From Nonomuraea sp. PA05 (GTDB lineage Bacteria > Actinomycetota > Actinomycetes > Streptosporangiales > Streptosporangiaceae): 64,000 nt of DNA. This document shows positions 51,025 through 60,296 of this stretch, piece by piece. The stretch is taken from NCBI RefSeq assembly GCF_008086045.1, contig NZ_VSEY01000016.1, positions 1-64,000 of the forward strand, in the 5' to 3' direction. How positions within the stretch are numbered: the stretch's first letter is position 1; each line of letters begins with the position of its first letter. A program made the position numbers and the translations under genes. The notes below the pieces were generated by a model, which searched no databases, had not been told where the DNA came from, and saw only the letters and a program-made list of their open reading frames with translations.

Positions 51025-51900
51025 ATGAGAAACGGCATTGTGGGCGCCGCCGCCGCCATGTTCCTGGTCGGAACGCTGGCCGGAGTCTCCGGGCTCGTCG
51101 GCGCATACCCCATATACGGCGGCCAGGCGGTTCGGTATCTCGTGGCTTCGGTCATCCTGCTTGTCATAACGAGAGTGCTGGGCCTGCGGTTCGTCCGCAT
51201 GACCTGGCGCGAGACGCTCTGCCTGCTCGGGCTGACGCTGCTGGGCCTGGTGTTCTTCAACGTGTGCGTGGTGGAGTCCACCCGCGCCTCAGGCCCCGCG
51301 CTGGTCGGCACCGTGCTCGGCACCGTGCCGCTGGCCCTGGCGCTGGCGGGCGGCAGGCCGGCGCCCCGGCTGCTGATCGGGGCCGGCGTGGTGGTGGCGG
51401 GCGCGACGCTGGCCACGGGACTCGGCAGCGGCACCCCGGAGGGCCTGCTGTGGGCGCTGGGCGCGCTGGTGGGCGAGATCAGCTTCTCCCTGCTGGCCAT
51501 CCCCCTGCTGCCGAAGCTGGGGCCGATCCGGGTGTCGGCGTACTCGACGACGCTGGCCGTGCCCATGCTGGCCGTGGTCGGGCTGCTCGACGCGGGGACG
51601 GGCATGCTCAGGGTGCCGACGCTCCCCGAGACGCTCGGGTTCGCCTATCTGGCGGTCGTGGTGACCGTGGTGGCGTTCTTCCTCTGGTACAACTCGCTGC
51701 CCAAGCTCGGGCCAGGGCGGGCCGGGCTGTTCGCGGGGCTGATCCCGGTCGCGGCCATCGTCACGGGCGCGGTTCTGGGGGTGGCCATGCCCACGACGTA
51801 CGACCTTCTCGGCGCGGGGCTGGTGGTCACCGGCATCCTGATCGGCCTGAGCGCGGAACGCTCGGGAGCCAAGGCGGCGGTACGGCCGTCCGAGGCCTGA
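51025..51900 (+). CDS. EamA-family (DMT) transporter
   Basis: The 291-residue protein has ten hydrophobic helices arranged as two EamA repeats (about 1-135 and 145-280). The characteristic second-repeat motif is YLAVVVTVVAFFLWYNSLPK, then AGLFAGLIPVAAIVTGAVLG. Drug/metabolite transporters of this type export amino acids or metabolites. Pairing with a divergent MocR regulator, which senses PLP-linked amino acids or amines, suggests an amino-compound exporter; this is inference. Start ATG at 51025, probably leaderless. Confidence 0.85.
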   Translation: MRNGIVGAAAAMFLVGTLAGVSGLVGAYPIYGGQAVRYLVASVILLVITRVLGLRFVRMTWRETLCLLGLTLLGLVFFNVCVVESTRASGPALVGTVLGTVPLALALAGGRPAPRLLIGAGVVVAGATLATGLGSGTPEGLLWALGALVGEISFSLLAIPLLPKLGPIRVSAYSTTLAVPMLAVVGLLDAGTGMLRVPTLPETLGFAYLAVVVTVVAFFLWYNSLPKLGPGRAGLFAGLIPVAAIVTGAVLGVAMPTTYDLLGAGLVVTGILIGLSAERSGAKAAVRPSEA

Positions 51901-51955
51901 CGGCCATCCCCTCCGTTCGGTGCGCGTAATCTCTTGAGCGACCGAAAGGATGGAC

Positions 51956-53608
51956 ATGGGCGAGTTCGACTACACCGACCTGCTGCCGCTTGGAGCCGAC
52001 GAGACGGAATACCGGCTGATCACCTCGGAGGGGGTGCGGAAGGTCGAGGCGGCCGGGCGTACGTTCCTCGAAGTCGACCCCGAGGCGCTGCGCCTGCTCA
52101 CCGAGACGGCCGTGCACGACATCTCCCACTTCCTGCGCGCCTCGCACCTCGCCCAGCTCCGGAAGATCGTCGATGACCCCGAGTCCAGCGGCAACGACCG
52201 CTTCGTCGCCCTCGACCTGCTGAAGAACGCCTCCATCTCGGCCGGCGGCGTGCTGCCCATGTGCCAGGACACCGGCACCGCCATCGTCATGGGCAAGCGC
52301 GGCCGGCACGTGCTCACCGACGGGCGGGACGCCGAGCACGTCTCGCGCGGCGTCTACGACGCCTACACCAAGCTCAACCTGCGCTACTCCCAGATGGCCC
52401 CGCTGACCATGTGGGAGGAGAAGAACACGGGCGACAACCTCCCGGCCCAGGTCGAGCTGTACGCCGAGGACCCGAACGGGCACCCCGACGAGTACAAGCT
52501 GCTGTTCATGGCCAAGGGCGGCGGGTCGGCCAACAAGTCGTTCCTGTACCAGGAGACCAAGGCCGTGCTCAACGAGAAGCGCATGATGGCCTTCCTGGAG
52601 GAGAAGATCCGCTCGCTCGGCACGGCGGCCTGCCCGCCGTACCACCTGGCCATCGTCGTGGGCGGCACCTCCGCCGAGTACGCCCTCAAGACCGCCAAGT
52701 ACGCCAGCGCCCGCTACCTCGACTCGATCCCCACCGAGGGCTCCCCGTCCGGGCACGGTTTCAGGGACCTGGAGATGGAGGCCAAGGTCTTCGAGCTGAC
52801 GCAGAAGCTGGGCATCGGGGCGCAGTTCGGCGGCAAGTACTTCTGCCACGACGTGCGTGTCATCCGCCTGCCCCGGCACGGCGCCTCCTGCCCGGTCGCC
52901 ATCGCCGTCTCCTGCTCCGCCGACCGCCAGGCCCTCGCCAAGATCACGCCGGAGGGGGTGTTCCTGGAGAAGCTGGAGACCGATCCGGCCCGCTTCCTGC
53001 CCGACACCACCGACGAGCACCTCTCCGACGACGTCGTCTCGATCGACCTCAACCGCCCGATGCCGGAGATCCTCGCCGAGCTGAGCAAGTACCCGGTCAA
53101 GACCCGCCTGTCGCTCACCGGCCCGCTGGTCGTCGCCCGCGACATCGCGCACGCCAAGATCGCCGAGTTGCTGGACGACGGCGGCGAGATGCCCCAGTAC
53201 CTCAAGGACCACGCCGTCTACTACGCAGGTCCCGCCAAGACGCCGGAGGGCTACGCCTCAGGCTCGTTCGGGCCGACGACGGCGGGGCGGATGGACTCGT
53301 ACGTGGCGCGCTTCCAGGCGGCGGGCGGCTCGATGGTGATGCTGGCCAAAGGCAACCGGTCCAAGCAGGTCACCGAGGCCTGCCAGCAGTATGGCGGCTT
53401 CTACCTGGGCTCCATCGGCGGGCCCGCGGCGCGGCTGGCGCAGGACTGCATCAAGAAGGTGGAGGTGCTGGAGTATCCCGAGCTGGGGATGGAGGCGGTG
53501 TGGAAGATCGAGGTCGTGGACTTCCCCGCGTTCATCGTCGTGGACGACAAGGGGGACGACTTCTTCACCGACAGGACCGGCCCTGCGCTCACGATCGGCC
53601 GGCGCTGA
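51956..53608 (+). CDS. fumB: Class I fumarate hydratase, iron-sulfur type
   Basis: The 550-residue enzyme interconverts fumarate and malate using an oxygen-sensitive [4Fe-4S] cluster. The alpha-like half has LLKNASISAGGVLPMCQDTG, with cluster Cys near residue 106. The later cysteines are in FGGKYFCHDVRVIRLPRHGASCPVAI. The beta half (about 375-550) has LSLTGPLVVARDIAHAKI, YYAGPAKTPEGYASGSFGPTT and the GRMDSYV region. The ATG at 51956 is preferred over 51950 because AAGG is six bases from it. A class II fumarase is present at 57753, so the genome has both types. The symbol follows the actinomycete usage and is only a label. Confidence 0.93.
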   Translation: MGEFDYTDLLPLGADETEYRLITSEGVRKVEAAGRTFLEVDPEALRLLTETAVHDISHFLRASHLAQLRKIVDDPESSGNDRFVALDLLKNASISAGGVLPMCQDTGTAIVMGKRGRHVLTDGRDAEHVSRGVYDAYTKLNLRYSQMAPLTMWEEKNTGDNLPAQVELYAEDPNGHPDEYKLLFMAKGGGSANKSFLYQETKAVLNEKRMMAFLEEKIRSLGTAACPPYHLAIVVGGTSAEYALKTAKYASARYLDSIPTEGSPSGHGFRDLEMEAKVFELTQKLGIGAQFGGKYFCHDVRVIRLPRHGASCPVAIAVSCSADRQALAKITPEGVFLEKLETDPARFLPDTTDEHLSDDVVSIDLNRPMPEILAELSKYPVKTRLSLTGPLVVARDIAHAKIAELLDDGGEMPQYLKDHAVYYAGPAKTPEGYASGSFGPTTAGRMDSYVARFQAAGGSMVMLAKGNRSKQVTEACQQYGGFYLGSIGGPAARLAQDCIKKVEVLEYPELGMEAVWKIEVVDFPAFIVVDDKGDDFFTDRTGPALTIGRR

Positions 53609-53766
53609 GGTGACACCCGCGCCGTGAGGCGGGGGGCTGGGCGCCGGGAGTCAGGCGCCCAGGCGCGCGGGCCGGACGGCCACGCGGGCGGGAAGGACGG
53701 CGGGATCGGGCGCGCCGGTCGCCGGCGCGTCTCGCCCCGTGCCGGGCCCGGTGACCCGGGAGGTGC

Positions 53767-53955
53767 TCACGCGGCCACCGGGGCCCGATGCGGCGCCACG
53801 ACGCTGCCGTCGGGCAACAGCAGACCGGTGTCGTCGAACAGCACGACGCCGTTGCAGAGAAGGCTCCAGCCCTGGTCGGGATGGGCCGAGATCACGTGCG
53901 ACCGCTCACGGTCGAGGGAGTCGGCACTGGGGCAAACGGGGTTGTGACTGCACAT
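53767..53955 (-). CDS. DUF5999 small protein
   Basis: The 62-residue protein (MCSHNPVCPSADSLDRE ... HPDQGWSLLCNGVVLFDDTG ... LLPDGSVVAPHRAP) matches DUF5999, a short actinomycete family. Three cysteines and a histidine near the N-terminus and middle (CSHNPVC, LLC) suggest possible metal binding. The start is well supported by GAGAGGTG upstream. It stands alone on the minus strand, convergent with the class I fumarase (158-base gap) and far from the next gene on the plus strand. Function unknown. Confidence 0.85.
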   Translation of the reverse strand: MCSHNPVCPSADSLDRERSHVISAHPDQGWSLLCNGVVLFDDTGLLLPDGSVVAPHRAPVAA

Positions 53956-54710
53956 GGCGCACCTCTCAGATTGCGCTCCGGGTTGCGGATCTTCAAAAGG
54001 GCAGCGTGCGCCCTGACGGTGTGCGGAGGTCCAGTGCGGCTCTGGTCGGCTTCTTCGGCCGGCGGCGAACCTGGGTCTGGCGCATCCTCATCACGTCCTT
54101 AGTGGTCTGACTTCATCGGTGGGACCTCGGGCGTTCTGCTCTCAGTCTGACGTTCGTCACCGACACTTTCGTGGATGACCGCCGGCGAGGAGCCCGCCTT
54201 CTTTCCTGGTCCTAACCATGCCCCCGTCCCCTTACGGCACCCTTACAAGTCGCTGACGGCTCCCCGTGCTTCCTGTCAGTCAGCCTGCCGTACGCCTGAA
54301 TGTCCCCTACCAGGCATCATGCACAAATATTCGGCAAGCCGTTGTGCCGATGGGCACATAGGCCCGATGAGCTGCGAAAACGTACATTGAGTGGTCGCGC
54401 GGGACAAGCCGGTCCACGGCCCTGCGCGGGCCGCCGGGCGCGTAGGGCGCCGCGCGGTAAATATCGGGCCGAGCGGTGCCGGACGCGATCCCGGTGTCCC
54501 ACGGGGTCGACGGGACGGAGGCGCGCGTACTACCTTCGGTATCGCGGCGTCCGACCGGGGAGCACGACGAGAAACCACGGGGTCTCAACCGGGAGGATGC
54601 GGCCAGGAGGTTTGCTGACGTGACGAGTCAGGCGGGTTGACTTAAGTTCGCAACAAATTATCGGCCCCGCCTCTACTGGTCGGTTTACGCAAATAGGTAA
54701 GCTGCCTGGC
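53956..54710. other. 755-bp intergenic region upstream of the tandem kinases
   Basis: No convincing gene is found; short open frames overlap on both strands without codon bias. It holds the 5' leader of the DUF5999 gene (about 53956-54050) and the promoter region of the kinase gene. A candidate is TTGACT at 54636-54641 with TATCGG at 54658-54663, 16 bases apart, about 50 bases before the kinase ATG. The lower GC stretch 54250-54390 and 54640-54700 contrasts with the surroundings. An unrecognised small RNA is possible. Confidence 0.35.
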
Positions 54711-55826
54711 ATGCGTGCGCCCTCCGGTTACCTACTCGCCGCGCGCTATCGGCTCGTGGAGCCGGTTGGTCGCGGCGGCATGGGCACCGTTTGGCGGGCA
54801 CATGACGAACTCCTCGACCGCGACGTGGCGGTCAAGGAAGTGCGGTTGCCGTCCGTGCTCGACGAGGAGCTGCGCGCCGAGCTGTGCGCGCGCACCGAGC
54901 GCGAGGGCCGGGCGACCGCGATGGTCGCGCACCCCTCGGTGATCACCGTCTTCGACGTGGTCACGGAGGACGACCGGCCGTGGATCGTGATGGAGCTGCT
55001 GCGGGCCAAGTCGCTCGAACAGCTCATCCAGGAGGAAGGACCGCTCCACCCGCGCAAGGCCGCCGAGATCGGCCGGCAGATCCTGGGCGCGCTGCGCGCC
55101 GTGCACGCCAAGGGCATCCTGCACCGCGACGTGAAGCCCAGCAACGTGCTGGTGACCGAGGACCGCGCGGTGCTCACCGACTTCGGCCTGGCCGCGCTCG
55201 AAGGTGATGTTTCCATCACCCAGGCGGGCATCGTTCTCGGGTCGGCCGGATACATCGCTCCAGAGCGCGTGCTCGGCTCGAAGGCCAGCCCCGCCGCCGA
55301 CCTGTGGTCGCTCGGCGCGACCCTCTACACCGCCGTCGAGGGCAGGGGCCTGCACGGCAGGCGTACGGCCGCCGCCGCGCTCGCGGCCCTGACCAGCGGC
55401 GAGCCGATCCCGATGACCAAGGCGGGCCCGCTGGCGCCCATCCTCGACGCGCTGCTGCGGATCGACCCCGCGACCAGGCTCGACTCCGTGCGCGCCTCGC
55501 TCATGCTGACCAGGGTCGCCGCGGGCGGCTCCGCCGAGGAGCCGCTGACCCCGCGCAGGCCCGCGCGCCCCGCCTCGCCGATCCCCCTGCCACAGCCCCC
55601 TTTCGTGCGCAGGCCCGCGCACCGCGGGCTGCACAGGGCCGACCCGCCGGCGGGCGCCGTGAACGTGCCCTCGCCCCGGCAGGAGCGTAAACCCGGCGAG
55701 GGCGTGCACAGGAAGCGCGTGGAAGCGCGCCCCGCGCCGTCGGCTTATGCCCGTTTCAAAGCGACGGTGATAAAGTTGTGTCTTCCTCGGCGGTTCTGGC
55801 CAAGAGAACTTCGCAAGCGAGGGTAA
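54711..55826 (+). CDS. Ser/Thr protein kinase, soluble
   Basis: The 371-residue protein has a complete Hanks-type kinase domain (about 10-270). It has the glycine loop PVGRGGMGTVWRAHD, catalytic lysine in VAVKEVRL, HRDVKPSNVLV catalytic loop, DFGLAALEG, and GSAGYIAPERVLG with SPAADLWSLG. The C-terminal 100 residues are proline/arginine-rich and carry no membrane helix or sensor, so it is probably cytoplasmic and recruited by partners. A second kinase follows after 35 bases. The ATG at 54711 starts just before the conserved YLLAARYRL. Substrates are unknown. Confidence 0.9.
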   Translation: MRAPSGYLLAARYRLVEPVGRGGMGTVWRAHDELLDRDVAVKEVRLPSVLDEELRAELCARTEREGRATAMVAHPSVITVFDVVTEDDRPWIVMELLRAKSLEQLIQEEGPLHPRKAAEIGRQILGALRAVHAKGILHRDVKPSNVLVTEDRAVLTDFGLAALEGDVSITQAGIVLGSAGYIAPERVLGSKASPAADLWSLGATLYTAVEGRGLHGRRTAAAALAALTSGEPIPMTKAGPLAPILDALLRIDPATRLDSVRASLMLTRVAAGGSAEEPLTPRRPARPASPIPLPQPPFVRRPAHRGLHRADPPAGAVNVPSPRQERKPGEGVHRKRVEARPAPSAYARFKATVIKLCLPRRFWPRELRKRG

Positions 55827-55861
55827 AGCACTTCCCAAGCGAGAATCGATATCTTCTTCTC

Positions 55862-57697
55862 ATGCCGGAACAGCAGACACGCCTGCTCGCGGAGCGCTAC
55901 GAGCTCATCACCCCGCTCGGGCGGGGCACGATGGGCACCGTGTGGCGAGCCCGCGACCGCGCGCTCGGGCGCGAGGTGGCGGTCAAGGAAATCCGCCAGG
56001 ACTCGGGTCTCACCGAGGAACAGCGGACCGAGCTGCGCGAACGTATGGTGCGCGAGGGCCGCATCGCCTCGCGGATCAACCACCCGTCGGTCGCCTCCAT
56101 CCACGACGTGCTGATCCAGGACAACAGCCCGTGGATCATCATGGAGCTGATCGAGGCCCGATCGCTGGAGCAGGTGATCGAGGAGGAGGGGCCGCTGCCG
56201 CCGCGGCTGGTGGCCGAGATCGGCGTCGACCTGCTCGGGGCGCTGCGCGCGGCGCACGTCCAGGGCATCACCCACCGCGACGTCAAGCCGGGCAACGTGC
56301 TCATCACCGAGAGCGGGCGCGTGGTGCTGACCGACTTCGGCATCGCCAAGGCCGAGGGCGACTCCCGGCTGACGAAGACCGGCATGGTGATCGGCTCGCC
56401 CGGGTACACCGCGCCGGAACGTGCCAGGGGTGAGTACACCGGCCCCGAGTCCGACCTCTGGTCACTCGGCGCCACGCTCTACTTCGCCGTCGAGGGGCGG
56501 CCCGCGTACGAGCGGTCCACGATCGCCGAGACGCTGGCGGCGCTGCTCACCGAGAACGCCGACCCGCCCACGCAGGCGGGCCAGCTGCGGCCGGTGCTGA
56601 ACGGGCTGCTGAACAAGGACTACCGGCAGCGGCTCAGCGCTGCCAAGGCGGAGACCCTGCTGCGCATGGTCGCCGACACCCCGACGAGCGAGATGCCGGT
56701 GCTGACGGCCGAGGCTCTTATGGCGCAGGAGGCCGCAATGCCCGATCCGTTCGCCGCTCCGCAGAACCCTGAGCCTGGTGGGCCCGGGGGGCGCGGTCCG
56801 GTGGGGCAGCCGCCTTACGGCGCTCCCACGCAGGGGCCCGGCGCTCCCGGCCAGGGTCCTGGTGCTCCGGCGGTGGGTCACGCGATGCAGGGCGTGAGCG
56901 GCCCTCAGTCGCCCACCGGCCCGAACGCCTTCAACGGCCCGCCCGCCGCCTACGGCCCGCCCGGACAGCGACCGCCCGCCGCGCAGGGCCCCACGCCGGG
57001 ACCGGGCGCTCCCTCGGAACAGCAGCCTGGATCGGGCGCTCCCACAGGCCCGCAGCCTCGGCCGGGTGCCCCCGCAGGACCGCAGTCTGGACCGGGCGCC
57101 CCCACAGGACCGCAGCCTCAACCTGGCCCGCGGCCCCGACCGGGCGCTCCCACAGGCCCGCAGCCTCGACCGGGCGCTCCCATAGGACCGCAGGCCGCAC
57201 CCGGCCAGCAGGGCCAGGCGCACGGGCCGAACGCCCCCACGGTGCCGCAGACCGCCGGCGGCGGCTACGCGCAGGGCCGTCCCACCGGGCCGAACGCCCC
57301 GGAAGGCGACTACGACCCGGAACGCACGGTGAGCATCGCCCGCCCCAAGGGCCCGTTCCCCGCGACCCAGGAACCTCAGCAGCGCCTCGCCGACGAGGGC
57401 TCGAACGCGACGACCCGCATCCCGAAGGGCTCCCCCGGCCAGCAGGTCTACCCGGTCCCCGCGCCTCCGGCGGGCCAGCCCCAGCAGCAGCAACCCCCGT
57501 CGGGCCCACCCCGGCAGGGCGCTCAGAACGGCCCGCAGATGGGCGGGCACGGCCTGGGCACGGATCTGTTCGCGATCGCGGGCCAGCCGGAGAAGCCCCC
57601 GGCGGGCAACCGCAACGGCATGCTGGTGCTCATGGCGGTGGCCGCCGCGGCCGCCGTGGTGATCGCGGTGCTCATCGTGGCCCTGTTCTCGAGCTGA
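55862..57697 (+). CDS. Ser/Thr protein kinase with Pro/Gly linker and C-terminal membrane anchor
   Basis: The 611-residue protein has a kinase domain (about 10-275) with PLGRGTMGTVWRARD, VAVKEIRQ, HRDVKPGNVLI, DFGIAKAEG and GSPGYTAPERARG. A long Pro/Gly/Gln linker (about 300-570) contains repeated GAPTGPQPRPGAP units. One helix at the very C-terminus (GMLVLMAVAAAAAVVIAVLIVALFSS, in parts MLVLMAVAAAAAVVIAV) has almost nothing after it, so the kinase is tail-anchored and lacks PASTA or other outside sensor. The ATG at 55862 is chosen because homology begins there; the frame continues upstream into the previous gene. It appears co-transcribed with the first kinase and is a paralogue of it. Confidence 0.88.
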   Translation: MPEQQTRLLAERYELITPLGRGTMGTVWRARDRALGREVAVKEIRQDSGLTEEQRTELRERMVREGRIASRINHPSVASIHDVLIQDNSPWIIMELIEARSLEQVIEEEGPLPPRLVAEIGVDLLGALRAAHVQGITHRDVKPGNVLITESGRVVLTDFGIAKAEGDSRLTKTGMVIGSPGYTAPERARGEYTGPESDLWSLGATLYFAVEGRPAYERSTIAETLAALLTENADPPTQAGQLRPVLNGLLNKDYRQRLSAAKAETLLRMVADTPTSEMPVLTAEALMAQEAAMPDPFAAPQNPEPGGPGGRGPVGQPPYGAPTQGPGAPGQGPGAPAVGHAMQGVSGPQSPTGPNAFNGPPAAYGPPGQRPPAAQGPTPGPGAPSEQQPGSGAPTGPQPRPGAPAGPQSGPGAPTGPQPQPGPRPRPGAPTGPQPRPGAPIGPQAAPGQQGQAHGPNAPTVPQTAGGGYAQGRPTGPNAPEGDYDPERTVSIARPKGPFPATQEPQQRLADEGSNATTRIPKGSPGQQVYPVPAPPAGQPQQQQPPSGPPRQGAQNGPQMGGHGLGTDLFAIAGQPEKPPAGNRNGMLVLMAVAAAAAVVIAVLIVALFSS

Positions 57698-57752
57698 CGC
57701 GGCAGGGGGTGCCTCCCGGCCGGAGCGCGCGCCGTGGGTCAGACTGGAAGTC

Positions 57753-59138
57753 ATGAGTGAGTTCCGGATCGAACATGACTCGATGGGCGAGGTACGCGTG
57801 CCGGCCGGCGCCAAGTGGCGTGCGCAGACCCAGCGGGCAGTGGAGAATTTCCCGATCTCGGGCCGGCCGCTGGAGCCGTCGCACATCGCCGCGCTGGGTC
57901 TGATCAAGGCGGTGGCGGCCGAGGTCAACGGCGAGCTGGGCGTGATCGACAAGGACATGGCCGAGGCGATCGCGCAGGCCGCCGCCGACGTCGCGGAGAA
58001 CGAGCACGACGGCGACTTCCCGATCGACGTCTTCCAGACCGGCTCGGGCACCTCGTCCAACATGAACGCCAACGAGGTGATCGCGACGCTGGCGGAGGAG
58101 CGGCTGGGCAGCCCCGTGCATCCGAACGACCACGTGAACGCCTCGCAGTCGTCCAACGACGTGTTCCCGACCTCGATCCACGTGGCGGCGGCCACCGAGG
58201 TGACCTTCCACCTGCTGCCCTCGCTGCGGCATCTGGCGGAGGCGCTGCGGGAGAAGGCGATCGAGTTCGACGGCGTGGTGAAGTCGGGGCGCACGCACCT
58301 CATGGACGCGACGCCGGTGACACTGGGCCAGGAGTTCGGCGGGTACGCCACGCAGGTCGAGCACGGCGTGGTGCGCGTCTCGGCGGCTCTGGAGCACGTG
58401 CTGGAGCTGCCGCTGGGCGGCACGGCCGTGGGCACGGGCATCAACACGCCGCCGGGCTTCGCCCAGGAGGCGATCGCCAAGCTGCGTGAGGCGACCGGCA
58501 TCGCGTTCCAGGAGGCGGCCGACCACTTCGAGGCGCAGGGCGCGCAGGACTCCATCGTGGAGCTGTCGGGGCAGCTCAAGGTGGTCGCGGTGTCGCTCAT
58601 GAAGATCGCCAACGACCTGCGGTGGATGGGGTCGGGGCCGCGCGCGGGGCTCGGCGAGATCAACCTGCCGGACCTGCAGCCGGGCTCGTCGATCATGCCG
58701 GGCAAGGTCAACCCGGTGATCCCCGAGGCCACGGCCATGGTCGCGGCCCAGGTGATCGGGAACGACGCGGCGATCACGTTCGCCGGCGCGTCGGGCACCT
58801 TCGAGCTGAACGTGCAGCTCCCGGTGATCGCGCGCAACATCCTGGAGTCGATCAGGCTGCTGGCGAACGTCTCGCGCCTGCTCGCCGACCGCTGTGTCTC
58901 CGGCATCACGGCGAACGTCGAGCGCCTGCGTGAGTACGCCGAGTCGTCCCCGTCGATCGTCACCCCGCTCAACAAGTACGTCGGCTACGAGGAGGCGGCG
59001 AAGATCGCCAAGCAGGCCCTGGCGGAGCGCAAGACGATCAGGGAGGTGGTCATCGAGCGCGGCCACGTGGCCGACGGCAAGCTCACCGAGGAGCAGCTCG
59101 ACGCGGCTCTCGACGTCCTGTCCATGACCCGGCCTTGA
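57753..59138 (+). CDS. fumC: Class II fumarate hydratase
   Basis: The 461-residue enzyme of the aspartase/fumarase superfamily is cluster-free and oxygen-stable. Features are TGSGTSSNMNANEVIA near residue 95, HVNASQSSNDVFPTSIHVAA, GRTHLMDATPVTLGQEFGGY and the signature GSSIMPGKVNPVIPE near residue 315. The catalytic Ser is in that loop. Length fits FumC. Start ATG at 57753 with weak GGAAG upstream. It is convergent with trpD; the two stops are one base apart. It duplicates the activity of the class I enzyme at 51956. Confidence 0.95.
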   Translation: MSEFRIEHDSMGEVRVPAGAKWRAQTQRAVENFPISGRPLEPSHIAALGLIKAVAAEVNGELGVIDKDMAEAIAQAAADVAENEHDGDFPIDVFQTGSGTSSNMNANEVIATLAEERLGSPVHPNDHVNASQSSNDVFPTSIHVAAATEVTFHLLPSLRHLAEALREKAIEFDGVVKSGRTHLMDATPVTLGQEFGGYATQVEHGVVRVSAALEHVLELPLGGTAVGTGINTPPGFAQEAIAKLREATGIAFQEAADHFEAQGAQDSIVELSGQLKVVAVSLMKIANDLRWMGSGPRAGLGEINLPDLQPGSSIMPGKVNPVIPEATAMVAAQVIGNDAAITFAGASGTFELNVQLPVIARNILESIRLLANVSRLLADRCVSGITANVERLREYAESSPSIVTPLNKYVGYEEAAKIAKQALAERKTIREVVIERGHVADGKLTEEQLDAALDVLSMTRP

Positions 59139-59139
59139 T

Positions 59140-60186
59140 CTACTGGGCCCTGACCGTCCGCGTGGCGTGGGCCCAGCGAGTGAGCAGGGACAGCGCCGCG
59201 CCGGAGTCGACGGCGTCGGCGGCCCGCTTGTAGCCGGCGCTCAGCGCGGGCACCAGCTCGGCCGCCGGCGGCGTCCCGTCGGCGGCCACCAGGGCGGCGG
59301 CGGCGTTCAGCAGGACGATCTCGCGCACGGGCCCCTGCTCGCCGGAGAGCACGGCGCGGGCCACGGCGGCGTTGTGCCGGGCGTCGCCGCCGCGCAGGTC
59401 CTCAGGCGTGGCGCGGGGGATCGACAGGTCGAGCGGGTCGAATCCGGTCTGCGTGACCCGTCCCCTGCGTACCACCCAGATCGTGGAGGGGCCGCAGGTC
59501 GTCAGCTCGTCGAGCCCGTCGTCGCCCCTGAAGACGAGCGCGGAGCAGCCGCGCTCGGCCAGCACGCCCGCCATGATCGGCGCCATGGTCGGGTGGTAGA
59601 CGCCGACGGCCTGTGCGGGCGGCAGGGCGGGGTTGGTGAGCGGGCCGAGGAAGTTGAAGACGGTGGGGACGCCCAGCTCGCGGCGCGGCTGCGAGGTGCG
59701 TCTCAGCGCCGGGTTGAAGGTGGCGGCGAAGCAGAACGTGATCCCGACCTCGTCGGCGACGCGCACCACGTCGGCGGGCGGCAGGTCGATGACCACGCCG
59801 AGCTCCTCCAGCACGTCGGCGGAGCCCGCCATGGAGGAGGCGGCCCGGCTGCCGTGCTTGACCACCTTGGCTCCGGCTGCGGCGGTCACGACGGCGGCCA
59901 TGGTGGAGACGTTCACGGTGTTGGCGCGGTCGCCGCCGGTGCCGACCAGGTCGACCGGGTCGCCTGGCACCCGGATCGCCGAGGCCTTGGCCAGCATGCC
60001 GTCGGCGAGCCCCGCCACCTCCGCCACGGTCTCGCCCTTGGCGCGCAGCGCGACGGCGAAGGCGGCGATCTGGGCGTCGGTGGCCAGGCCGGACATGATC
60101 TGGTCCATCGCCCAGCCGGCCTCACGCGCGGTGAGCGAGGCGCCGTCGAGCAGCGTGGTGAGGATCCGTGGCCAGGTGGTGGTCAT
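59140..60186 (-). CDS. trpD: Anthranilate phosphoribosyltransferase
   Basis: The 348-residue enzyme joins anthranilate to PRPP in tryptophan synthesis. The PRPP-binding GTGGDRANTVN is at about residues 82-92, KHGSRAASSMAGSADVLEELG near 110-130, and NPALRRTSQPRRELGVPTVFNFLGPLTNP holds the substrate loop (given here as RRELGVPTVFNFLGPLTNP). The start is ATG at 60186 with AGAAGGGG upstream; the frame extends 14 codons further without support. It is preceded by a leader peptide with adjacent Trp codons and alternative hairpins, so expression is very probably set by attenuation. No other trp gene is in the window. Confidence 0.94.
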   Translation of the reverse strand: MTTTWPRILTTLLDGASLTAREAGWAMDQIMSGLATDAQIAAFAVALRAKGETVAEVAGLADGMLAKASAIRVPGDPVDLVGTGGDRANTVNVSTMAAVVTAAAGAKVVKHGSRAASSMAGSADVLEELGVVIDLPPADVVRVADEVGITFCFAATFNPALRRTSQPRRELGVPTVFNFLGPLTNPALPPAQAVGVYHPTMAPIMAGVLAERGCSALVFRGDDGLDELTTCGPSTIWVVRRGRVTQTGFDPLDLSIPRATPEDLRGGDARHNAAVARAVLSGEQGPVREIVLLNAAAALVAADGTPPAAELVPALSAGYKRAADAVDSGAALSLLTRWAHATRTVRAQ

Positions 60187-60238
60187 GAGTGCCCCTTCTG
60201 TCGTCTGTGCTCGACGGGGGGCACCCACTGCAACGGTG

Positions 60239-60296
60239 ACGGCCGCCTCGTCGAGGCGGCCGTGCGCGTATCGCCAGAGGTCCGCCTAGGAGGCGG
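60239..60296 (-). promoter_or_regulatory. trp attenuator hairpins
   Basis: In minus-strand RNA order, segment 1 CCGCCT (60296-60291) and segment 2 AGGCGG (60287-60282) can pair. Segments 3 and 4 form a perfect 11-bp stem (60263-60253 with 60249-60239, loop of three). Segment 2 is also complementary to CCGCCT inside segment 3. A ribosome stalled at the two Trp codons (60303-60298) would cover segment 1 and free 2 to pair with 3, preventing the 3:4 hairpin. No T-run follows the 3:4 stem. Confidence 0.75.

Noticed and set aside
53956..54710. A c-di-AMP (ydaO-type) riboswitch upstream of the kinase genes.
   Set aside because: I could not find the conserved core sequences of that class by eye; the leader remains unassigned.
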